From contig JAQWNG010000023.1 in NCBI GenBank assembly GCA_029246385.1, positions 1 to 64,000 of the forward strand: 64,000 nucleotides of DNA, read 5' to 3'. Source of the stretch: Halioglobus sp. GTDB lineage: Bacteria > Pseudomonadota > Gammaproteobacteria > Pseudomonadales > Halieaceae. A program made the translations under genes and the position numbers. Of this stretch, positions 55,945 through 64,000 are shown piece after piece (position 1 is the first letter of the stretch; the number at the start of each line of letters is the position of its first letter). Under the pieces are notes generated by a model. It did no database searches, was not told the DNA's origin, and worked only from the letters and a program-made list of their open reading frames with translations.

Positions 55945-57576
55945 ATGAGTACCTTGAATATTTTGATGGCCCAGATGAATACCCTGGTAGGTGATTTTGA
56001 AGGGAATACACAGAAAGTTATCGACGCTATAGCGTTGGCTGAACAGGTGCATGAGGCGCCGGTGGTTGTGTGTCCTGAGTTAACTCTCAGCGGCTATCCG
56101 CCAGAAGATTTACTGCTGCGGCCGAGCATCGAACAGCGGGTGACCCAAGCGCTTACTACTTTGTGCGCATCCATGACGGGGGGAGCATATGCAGTGATAG
56201 GTTATCCGCTGTGGGAAGACGGTGTGCTTTACAACGCCGCCGGGGTTCTCCACCGCGGGAAAATAGTGGCTCAATACCGCAAGCAGAGCCTGCCTAATTA
56301 CCAGGTTTTCGATGAAAAGCGCTATTTCAGTGTAGGTAATCAACCCTGTGTTGTTAACATTGAAGGCGTGATGGTGGGTTTGAGTATTTGTGAGGATATT
56401 TGGGAGGCTGCCCCGGCATGCCAGGCGGCAGAGGCTGGCGCGCAGTTGTTGCTGAACATAAACTCCTCGCCTTTTCACGCGGGTAAGCGCGCCGAGCGTT
56501 GGCAAACTGTGGGCTCAAGTGCTAGGCAAGCGAATATTCCCATCGTCTATGTTAATCAGATGGGAGGGCAGGACGAACTGGTGTTTGATGGTGGTTCTTT
56601 TGCTGTCGCCGCAGATGGTGCGGTCGCGGCGGCTGCGCCAGAGTTTAAGGAAGGTGCGTACTGGCTACAATTGGATTTCGATGGCGGTGCAGTGGAGATT
56701 TTTAGCCCTGAGTTTCACGCCCCACTGAACGAATTGGAAGCCACTTGGCAGGCGTTGGTACTCGGTGTTCGTGATTACGTTAATAAAAACCGATTTCCCG
56801 CAGTGATTTTGGGTTTATCGGGCGGCATAGACTCGGCTCTTACTCTCGCGATCGCTGTTGCGGCGCTCGGAGCAGCGCGAGTAGAAGCGGTTATGATGCC
56901 GTTTCGGTATACTTCGCAGATGAGCATAGAGGATGCAGCGGAGCAGGCAAAAATACTCGGCGTGAAATACAAAGTCATTTCTATAGAGCCGATTTACGAG
57001 GCATTCATGAGTAGTCTGGCGCAAGAGTTCAACGGTACTCAGCCTGACACTACGGAAGAAAATCTGCAGGCCCGTTGTCGTGGAATGCTACTGATGTCGA
57101 TCTCCAATAAGCGAGGCGTTTTAGTGCTCACAACAGGCAACAAAAGCGAGATGGCGGTTGGCTATTCAACGCTCTATGGTGATATGGCCGGAGGATTTGA
57201 TGTGCTCAAGGATGTATCCAAAACGTTGGTGTTTGAGTTGTGTCGTTACCGCAACCTTGCGGAACCTTGCATCCCACAGCGTGTCATCGATAGACCGCCT
57301 TCTGCGGAATTGGCGCCGGATCAGAAGGACGAAGATAGCCTTCCTCCCTATGACATTTTGGATCGCATTTTGGCCTTATATGTAGAGGAGGACTGCAGTG
57401 CGGAGGCGATTATTGCCACCGGCCTAGGCCGTGAGCAGGTGATGCGAGTACTTCGCCTTGTGGATATCAACGAATACAAGCGCCGTCAGGCGCCGGTCGG
57501 GGTGCGAATTACCCGGCGAGGCTTTGGGCGCGATCGACGCTACCCCATCACCTCCGGTTGGCGTCTCGGTGATTAG
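55945..57576 (+). CDS. nadE: Glutamine-dependent NAD+ synthetase
   Basis: N-terminal nitrilase domain plus GLSGGIDSALTLAIAVAALG and TTGNKSEMAVGYSTLYGDMAGGFDVLKDV. Confidence 0.97.
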   Translation: MSTLNILMAQMNTLVGDFEGNTQKVIDAIALAEQVHEAPVVVCPELTLSGYPPEDLLLRPSIEQRVTQALTTLCASMTGGAYAVIGYPLWEDGVLYNAAGVLHRGKIVAQYRKQSLPNYQVFDEKRYFSVGNQPCVVNIEGVMVGLSICEDIWEAAPACQAAEAGAQLLLNINSSPFHAGKRAERWQTVGSSARQANIPIVYVNQMGGQDELVFDGGSFAVAADGAVAAAAPEFKEGAYWLQLDFDGGAVEIFSPEFHAPLNELEATWQALVLGVRDYVNKNRFPAVILGLSGGIDSALTLAIAVAALGAARVEAVMMPFRYTSQMSIEDAAEQAKILGVKYKVISIEPIYEAFMSSLAQEFNGTQPDTTEENLQARCRGMLLMSISNKRGVLVLTTGNKSEMAVGYSTLYGDMAGGFDVLKDVSKTLVFELCRYRNLAEPCIPQRVIDRPPSAELAPDQKDEDSLPPYDILDRILALYVEEDCSAEAIIATGLGREQVMRVLRLVDINEYKRRQAPVGVRITRRGFGRDRRYPITSGWRLGD

Positions 57577-57599
57577 CGCACTGTGGTAGTGTAGCTCGA

Positions 57600-58469
57600 T
57601 TAAATTTTTGGACGGTTATCGAACTGCGGTGGTTGGGGTGGATCGAGCAAGCCCAGTGATGCCTGGTTTATCCAGGAACGTTGTACACCTTGCAAAGTGT
57701 AGTTACTAATGAACTGTCCATCTTTGCCGATGGCGGGGTAATCGGGAAAGTTAGCGGCTAATACATTGACGGACTCGTCAGCGAGATCATCCATTTCAAG
57801 ATAGATATATCCCTGCGCCATGATGGCCAATCCATCCGCTACTGCCGGGGTTTGCTGAAAATTTTCGACGACATATCTGCCCCGATTAACCGCCGCGAGG
57901 AAAGCGCCACGTCGCAAATAGTAATTGGCGACGATGATTTCGTGACGGGCCAGCAAATTTCGCAAGGAAATCATACGGGCTTCTGCGTCTGCAGCATAGG
58001 GGCTGTTCGGAAATCTGGCCAGCAGTTGTGCAAACTCAGCAAAAGCTTCTTTGGCTTGACTGGTATCACGATTCGTAGGGTCAGTGGGCAGAAATCGGGC
58101 GAAGATGTCCTCGTTGCCGGTATAGGCAGCTAGGCCCTTCATATAATAAGCATAATCGACATTGGGGTGTTGTGGGTGCAATCGAATAAATCGATCTGCG
58201 GCTTCTACGGCTGCCTCGTGCTCGTATGCACTGTAATGCGCATAAATAATTTCCAGTTGAGCCTGCTCAGCATAACTGCCGAAGGGGTAGCGTGCCTCTA
58301 GAAGTTGGAAACTGCGCACAGCGAGGTCGTAGTTGTCGCTGCGCAGGTAACCCTGAGCATCATTGTAGATTTGTTGCTCACCCGCATCGGCAGCAATATC
58401 GGGCAACTGCTCGTTGCTGGAGCAGCCGAGAAGGGCGAGGCTGAATAATAGGACCAAAATGTATTTCAT
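57600..58469 (-). CDS. bamD: Outer membrane protein assembly factor BamD
   Basis: Lipobox [49 protein letters not shown]. Confidence 0.95.
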   Translation of the reverse strand: MKYILVLLFSLALLGCSSNEQLPDIAADAGEQQIYNDAQGYLRSDNYDLAVRSFQLLEARYPFGSYAEQAQLEIIYAHYSAYEHEAAVEAADRFIRLHPQHPNVDYAYYMKGLAAYTGNEDIFARFLPTDPTNRDTSQAKEAFAEFAQLLARFPNSPYAADAEARMISLRNLLARHEIIVANYYLRRGAFLAAVNRGRYVVENFQQTPAVADGLAIMAQGYIYLEMDDLADESVNVLAANFPDYPAIGKDGQFISNYTLQGVQRSWINQASLGLLDPPQPPQFDNRPKI

Positions 58470-58576
58470 GTTTCCACCTAACGGGCTGTCGTGGGCGTGC
58501 TAAAATGTTAGAGCGCAGAAGCGTCATTGATGCAGTATTTAACCACAGGCTGGCTGGCGCATAAATAGGAATTGTA

Positions 58577-59557
58577 ATGAATGATCGGGTGATACTGCAG
58601 GCAAGTGTGCCGCAGGAACTACACGGTAGCAGATTGGATCAGACGGCGGCCGAGCTTTTCCCGCAGTACTCCCGCTCCCGCCTGCAGGAATGGATTAAAA
58701 AAGGGGCATTATTGGCTGATGGTCAGCAGTGCCGCCCGCGCGATAAAGTGCTGGCTGGTGCCGACCTGCGTATCGATACTGAATTACAAGCGGCAGTCGG
58801 TTGGCAGGCTCAAGACATGGCTCTGAATATCGTGTTTGAGGACGATACCATTCTGGTGGTGAATAAACCTGCAGGATTAGTGGTGCATCCCGCTGCAGGT
58901 CATGTAGAGGGGACGTTGGTGAACGCATTGTTGGCGCATGCCCCCGACCTTGCCCTGTTGCCGCGGGCGGGCATCGTGCACCGTCTGGATATGGACACTT
59001 CTGGCATACTAGTTGTTGCCAAAACCCTGACCGCACACCACCGTTTGGTTGAGCAGTTGCAGGCGCGCTCCGTCAAACGAGAGTATAGTGCACTGTGCAT
59101 CGGCGCAATGACGGGCGGAGGCACAGTGGATGCGCCTATGGGTCGCCATCCGCGGCAGCGTAAGAAAATGGCGGTCCTTGTTGCGGGGGGTAAGCCCGCC
59201 ATAACCCATTATCGTTTGGCGCAGCGTTTTGGCCATCACAGCCGCATCGCTGTGAACCTCGAGACCGGCCGAACGCACCAGATACGCGTGCATATGGCTT
59301 ATCGCCGTTATCCTCTGATAGGAGATCCCACGTATGGCGGGCGTCCTCGTATCCCGAAAGGTGCGTCCGACAGGCTTGTTGATACTTTGCGCAGCTTTTC
59401 GCGGCAGGCGTTGCATGCGCGCACACTGGGGTTTACGCATCCAGGCACCAATGCGTGGGTGGAGTTTGAGTGCCCCTTGCCCGATGATATTCTCGGTCTA
59501 ATCGCCGTACTGGAACAGGAAGATCGTCCTTTTGCGCGTGACACCACTCTTTATTAG
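58577..59557 (+). CDS. rluD: 23S rRNA pseudouridine synthase RluD
   Basis: S4 domain; INKPAG-like VVNKPAGLVVHPAAGH; GIVHRLDMDTSGILVVAKT. Confidence 0.96.
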   Translation: MNDRVILQASVPQELHGSRLDQTAAELFPQYSRSRLQEWIKKGALLADGQQCRPRDKVLAGADLRIDTELQAAVGWQAQDMALNIVFEDDTILVVNKPAGLVVHPAAGHVEGTLVNALLAHAPDLALLPRAGIVHRLDMDTSGILVVAKTLTAHHRLVEQLQARSVKREYSALCIGAMTGGGTVDAPMGRHPRQRKKMAVLVAGGKPAITHYRLAQRFGHHSRIAVNLETGRTHQIRVHMAYRRYPLIGDPTYGGRPRIPKGASDRLVDTLRSFSRQALHARTLGFTHPGTNAWVEFECPLPDDILGLIAVLEQEDRPFARDTTLY

Positions 59558-60290
59558 GCCCGATTGGCCGGCCCCGTCCAGTGTCATCGCGCGCTGTACT
59601 ACTCGCCTGGGAGGTTGCAGTGTAGCGCCTTACGAGAACTTTAATCTCGCCTATCATGTGGGCGATGCCGACAGCTCTGTCGCGCAGAACCGCAGCATCC
59701 TCGCGGCTGCACTGCCGCCCAACACTAAGCTTTCATGGCTATCACAGGTGCATGGCACAGCCGCAGTGCAAGCGGGGCAGGACCGATGCGCCTCCACGGC
59801 AGATGCTCAATGGAGCCGCAGTGCAGGCGTGGCTTGCGTAGTGTTGACTGCAGATTGTTTGCCGATATTGCTGTGCTCCCGGTCTGGCGATATTGTTGCC
59901 GCGGCTCACGCTGGCTGGCGTGGACTGCTGTCGGGTGTGCTCGAGACCACAGTGGCAGCCATGAACACAAAGACGGATCAGCTGCTGGCTTGGTTGGGCC
60001 CTGCAATAGGCCCCGACGCTTTTGAAGTGGGTGCTGAGGTCCGCGAGGGATTTTTAGCAGCGGCTCGACCTTGCGAATTCACTGTTGCGCAATGCTTTAC
60101 ACCTAATCTCACTCGCCCTGAGCACTATTTTTGCGACTTATATTCGCTGGCGCGTATCCGATTAACTGCGCTCGGAGTCACCAATGTCTTTGGCGGGGGT
60201 TTTTGTACCTATCGTGATTCAGAACGCTTCTACTCCTACCGACGTGATGGTGAGACCGGTCGCATGGCCAGCCTCATTATGTTGCGCTGA
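59532..60290 (+). CDS. pgeF: Peptidoglycan editing factor PgeF (YfiH/multicopper-oxidase fold)
   Basis: TTRLGGCSVAPYENFNLAYHVGDADSSVAQNR...LTADCLPILL...AAHAGWRGLLSGVLE; start TTG 59532 or GTG 59538. Confidence 0.94.
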   Translation: MRVTPLFIRPDWPAPSSVIARCTTRLGGCSVAPYENFNLAYHVGDADSSVAQNRSILAAALPPNTKLSWLSQVHGTAAVQAGQDRCASTADAQWSRSAGVACVVLTADCLPILLCSRSGDIVAAAHAGWRGLLSGVLETTVAAMNTKTDQLLAWLGPAIGPDAFEVGAEVREGFLAAARPCEFTVAQCFTPNLTRPEHYFCDLYSLARIRLTALGVTNVFGGGFCTYRDSERFYSYRRDGETGRMASLIMLR

Positions 60291-60318
60291 TGTGTCCGCT
60301 CTAGCCTTAGTAACCTTG

Positions 60319-60346
60319 CTTGTAAAAAGGGAAACAGACCCCATTT
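60319..60346 (+). promoter_or_regulatory. Sigma32 (RpoH) promoter of clpB
   Basis: CTTGTAA - 13 nt - CCCCATTT upstream of clpB. Confidence 0.78.
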
Positions 60347-60403
60347 ATATCAGCAAGGATTGGGTATACCTCCCACGAAGATCATTAGGTAGGATCACGT
60401 ATT

Positions 60404-62983
60404 ATGAGAATGGATAAATTGACGAATCAGTTGCAAGGCGCTATGGCTGATGCCCAATCTTTGGCTTTGGGTAGAGACCATAACTTTATAGAGCCCCTGC
60501 ATCTGTTGAGTGCGCTGCTGGATCAGTCTGGCGGGGCCTGCAGTCCATTGCTGCAAAAAGCGGGCGCGAATATTAGCGGCCTCGTTGCAGGCGCAAAAGC
60601 GGCTATTGATGCATTGCCGACCGTTTCGGGTACAGCCGGCGATATACACATTTCGAACGACTTGGACCGTATTCTGAATGTCACTGATAAGCTGGCCCAG
60701 CAGGGCGGCGACACCTACATCTCTAGTGAGCTGGTGTTGCAGGCCATGCTGGAAAGTAACACGCCAGCGGGTAAGTTGTTGCAAGCCAGCGGTCTTAAGC
60801 GGCTGGACCTAAAAGCGGCTATCGATGCGATGCGCGGCGGCGAGTCTGTTGATAATCCAGAGGCCGAGGAGTCACGGCAGGCGCTGGACAAGTATACGAT
60901 CGACCTTACCGAGCGAGCTGAGCAGGGCAAGCTAGACCCTGTTATAGGTCGAGACGATGAGATCCGACGAACCATTCAGGTGCTGCAGCGTCGCACCAAG
61001 AACAACCCCGTGCTGATTGGTGAGCCTGGTGTTGGAAAAACTGCGATTATCGAGGGCCTCGCTCAGCGCGTCGTCAACGGTGAAGTTCCTGAAAGCATGC
61101 GGAACAAGCGCGTGTTGTCACTCGATCTAGGTGCTTTATTAGCCGGCGCCAAATTCCGCGGGGACTTCGAGGAGCGACTCAAGGCGGTACTTACTGAGCT
61201 GTCCAAGCAGGAGGGGCGTATCATCTTGTTCATTGATGAGCTCCACACGATGGTGGGTGCAGGCAAAGCCGAGGGCTCACTGGACGCTGGTAATATGCTT
61301 AAGCCAGCACTGGCCCGCGGAGAATTGCATTGTGTGGGTGCCACCACATTGAACGAATATCGCCAGTATGTTGAAAAAGATGCTGCGTTGGAGCGACGCT
61401 TTCAAAAAGTGTTGGTGGACGAGCCTAATGAGGAAGACACCATTGCCATCCTGCGCGGACTCAAAGAGCGTTACGAGGTGCACCACGGTGTGGATATCAC
61501 AGATAGCGCCATTATTGCGGCCGCGAGATTGTCCGAACGCTACATTACTGATCGCCAATTGCCGGACAAGGCAATCGATCTGGTTGACGAAGCGGCGAGC
61601 CGCATTCGTATGGAGATAGACTCTAAGCCTGAGGTAATGGACAAGCTAGAGCGAAGACTCATTCAGCTCAAGATCGAGCGTGAGGCGGTCAAAAAAGATA
61701 CCGATACAGCTGCGAAAAAGCAGGTACAGCTGCTTGACGAGGAAATTGAAAAAGTTGAACGAGAATTTTCTGATCTAGAGGAGATATGGAAGGCGGAAAA
61801 AGCGTCCGTGCACGGCGCTGCACAGATTAAAAGTGACTTGGAGCAAGTCAAGTTGGACTTAGAGGGGGCGCGTCGAGCCGGTGACCTAACGCGGATGTCG
61901 GAGCTGCAATATGGGCGTCTTCCTGAGTTGGAAAAACAGCTGGAACAGGCACATGAAACGGAGACTACAGAAGCTGTACTGCTGCGAAATAAAGTAACCG
62001 AAGAGGAAATCGCCGAAGTTGTGTCGCGCTGGACCGGTATTCCTATGTCCAAGATGATGGAGGGTGACAGGGAGAAGCTGTCGCGTATGGAGGACGCCCT
62101 GCGTGAAAGAGTAGTGGGGCAGGATGATGCGCTTAAGTCGGTGTCTAATGCCGTGCGACGCTCTAGGGCGGGGCTGTCGGACCCTAAACGCCCCAACGGC
62201 TCTTTTCTATTCTTGGGCCCCACAGGCGTGGGGAAAACTGAGCTTTGCAAAGCCCTCGCAAACTTCATGTTCGACAGTGATGATGCAATGGTGCGGTTGG
62301 ATATGTCGGAATTTATGGAGAAGCACTCAGTAGCGCGCCTCATTGGCGCCCCTCCGGGCTATGTGGGCTACGAGGAGGGCGGTTATCTGACAGAGGCCGT
62401 AAGACGGCGCCCTTATGCGTTACTGCTATTGGATGAGGTCGAAAAGGCGCATCCGGATGTCTTTAACATTTTGTTGCAAGTGCTCGAAGATGGCCGACTC
62501 ACTGACGGGCAGGGGAGGACGGTCGATTTTCGAAACACGGTGGTGGTAATGACTTCTAACTTGGGTTCTCACCTGATTCAAGAAATGGCGGAAGAAGACA
62601 ATTACGAGGAGATGAAGGCTGCGGTGATGGAGGTAGTAGGAACCCATTTTCGACCTGAGTTTATCAACCGGGTGGACGAATCGGTGGTATTTCATCCGTT
62701 GGCGATTGCACAGATTCGTGGGATTGCTAGGATTCAATTGCAGGGCCTGCAGGCTCGTTTGGCAGAACGAGAGTTGACGTTGGAAATTAGCGACGCTTTT
62801 ATGGATCGATTGGTAGTATTGGGCTTTGACCCTGTCTATGGTGCGCGACCCCTGAAGCGGGCGATACAGGAAGCATTAGAAAATCCGCTGGCGCAGCGCA
62901 TATTGTCTGGGGATCTTCAACCGGGAGATGTTGTAGCGGTTGATTACCAGAAGGGCGAATCTAGCTTCACGGTGTTAAAATAA
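60404..62983 (+). CDS. clpB: ATP-dependent chaperone ClpB
   Basis: Two AAA+ modules ([32 protein letters not shown]) with ClpB middle domain. Confidence 0.98.
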   Translation: MRMDKLTNQLQGAMADAQSLALGRDHNFIEPLHLLSALLDQSGGACSPLLQKAGANISGLVAGAKAAIDALPTVSGTAGDIHISNDLDRILNVTDKLAQQGGDTYISSELVLQAMLESNTPAGKLLQASGLKRLDLKAAIDAMRGGESVDNPEAEESRQALDKYTIDLTERAEQGKLDPVIGRDDEIRRTIQVLQRRTKNNPVLIGEPGVGKTAIIEGLAQRVVNGEVPESMRNKRVLSLDLGALLAGAKFRGDFEERLKAVLTELSKQEGRIILFIDELHTMVGAGKAEGSLDAGNMLKPALARGELHCVGATTLNEYRQYVEKDAALERRFQKVLVDEPNEEDTIAILRGLKERYEVHHGVDITDSAIIAAARLSERYITDRQLPDKAIDLVDEAASRIRMEIDSKPEVMDKLERRLIQLKIEREAVKKDTDTAAKKQVQLLDEEIEKVEREFSDLEEIWKAEKASVHGAAQIKSDLEQVKLDLEGARRAGDLTRMSELQYGRLPELEKQLEQAHETETTEAVLLRNKVTEEEIAEVVSRWTGIPMSKMMEGDREKLSRMEDALRERVVGQDDALKSVSNAVRRSRAGLSDPKRPNGSFLFLGPTGVGKTELCKALANFMFDSDDAMVRLDMSEFMEKHSVARLIGAPPGYVGYEEGGYLTEAVRRRPYALLLLDEVEKAHPDVFNILLQVLEDGRLTDGQGRTVDFRNTVVVMTSNLGSHLIQEMAEEDNYEEMKAAVMEVVGTHFRPEFINRVDESVVFHPLAIAQIRGIARIQLQGLQARLAERELTLEISDAFMDRLVVLGFDPVYGARPLKRAIQEALENPLAQRILSGDLQPGDVVAVDYQKGESSFTVLK

Positions 62984-63060
62984 TAGAAGAGCCAGCACCC
63001 TGCATTGGTCTAGAGCCGTAATTTAAAATAAAGACTCTAGATCAAATGCTATCGCCGCTA

Positions 63061-63504
63061 TTAGCAGTGCGCTTTGATAACCGCTAGCGTCTTCTCCTGT
63101 TCAGCGGCTTTTTGTTTTTCACTCAAATAGCGCAACTCACCCCGAGCGTTGCGCATTCTAATGCGTGCATGCGTTTCCATCTGTTCGAGGTTAGCTCTAG
63201 CCTGCTCGCAGAAAAGCGCATTCTTTTCCGCCTTGAGCGCCGCCGTGTCCACCGGTCCAAAATCGTCAATGGGAGTGGGCTTACTAGTATGCGGCACAGC
63301 ACCTTGATTGGCGTCGACTTTACGCACCATGCTTGAATCTGTGGAGATCACTTCATACTCAATGCCGACTGGTGGTGGTCGGTCACTATTAACAAGATTG
63401 CCTTTTTCGTTCTGCCAAAGGTAGATAGTTTCGTCAGCAGTGGCGTAGGACACTAGGAGGGCAAATAGCGCCGTTGTTAATGCCGATACACCGACAGTAT
63501 CCAT
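63061..63504 (-). CDS. DUF4124-domain protein
   Basis: Signal-like N-terminus (VSALTTALFALLVSYATA) then ETIYLWQNEKGNLVNSDRPPPVGIEYEVIS. Confidence 0.75.
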   Translation of the reverse strand: MDTVGVSALTTALFALLVSYATADETIYLWQNEKGNLVNSDRPPPVGIEYEVISTDSSMVRKVDANQGAVPHTSKPTPIDDFGPVDTAALKAEKNALFCEQARANLEQMETHARIRMRNARGELRYLSEKQKAAEQEKTLAVIKAHC

Positions 63505-64000
63505 GTTCTTCACCAGCGTGCCTTTGTGATCAAATACGTTATAGGCCAAAATACGCCACATTAGGGGCTTAAGCAATCTGGTCATGGGCAGCGGTCGACG
63601 ACCGGCCTCAGCGGTGGTTGACTTTCTGGACCTTCAGACGTGACAATAGACGCGTCTTGCAAATGGCAATGGCTATCGCCGAGTACCCTCGGCCACTGGC
63701 CTACTGTATCAATGTGATTATTTGACGCAGCTGCTTGTAAGTCCCTTATTCAATTTGTGCCGCATTGGCTAAATTGAGGGCCAGACACTGCGCTACCCCG
63801 CAGGGCTACCGATGCACAGTTTGTTCGTGATCGTATCCCCTTAGTGGGTGCTGTTGGGCAGTGTATCTAGCTTGTAATTGGGGGTGGTGTAGCTGATCAG
63901 ATACCGATTCAGGTGTCTCTTAAGTGATATCCACACGCTACTTTGGAATGATCCGGCGAGGGCTACGCGCCAGACGTTTTGATATTGGAGATTGATTGTG

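Noticed and set aside
61663-62343. 226-aa ORF antisense to clpB
   Set aside because: Ser/Arg-rich shadow translation of a conserved gene.
63015-63048. CTAGAG...CTCTAG inverted repeat after clpB as a terminator
   Set aside because: Stem is short, loop is long, and no T-tract follows.

Overview
Chromosomal window from a gammaproteobacterium, probably a marine Cellvibrionales-type lineage (inferred from gene content and order). Most of it is conserved core genome. Left edge: 5' part of an IS6-family transposase next to the 3' end of the tmRNA gene, then an AsmA-like protein, smpB, an SNF-type transporter, ratA-rnfH, bamE, fur and recN. Next comes the heat-shock block hrcA-grpE-dnaK-dnaJ, followed by dapB, ybbN/cnoX, an LLM oxidoreductase and aceK. 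A more accessory stretch (~20-32 kb) carries two histidine phosphatases, tesB, a double-TetR regulator, a MATE exporter, tag, an enoyl-CoA hydratase, a divergent ApbE-like protein and a 1501-aa two-component hybrid. The right half has atl, fxsA, groESL, a fumarase, sbcB, pyrB, nudF, murJ-ribF-ileS-lspA-fkpB-ispH, a minor pilin operon (fimT-pilVWX-pilE), pilSR, nadE, bamD, rluD-pgeF, clpB and a DUF4124 protein. I found no CRISPR array, prophage, toxin island or clear undescribed multi-gene system. The points most worth a second look are: layered heat-shock control (sigma70 + CIRCE + sigma32 at groESL; sigma32-like sites at grpE, dnaK and clpB); a sigma54 promoter on a minor-pilin operon that lacks pilY1; an ApbE-like protein without canonical flavin-transferase motifs; a fused tandem TetR; a hybrid kinase with a degenerate receiver; an unexplained 14-bp perfect palindrome; and the IS6/tmRNA junction. 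All calls come from reading the sequence and translations; no database searches were run.
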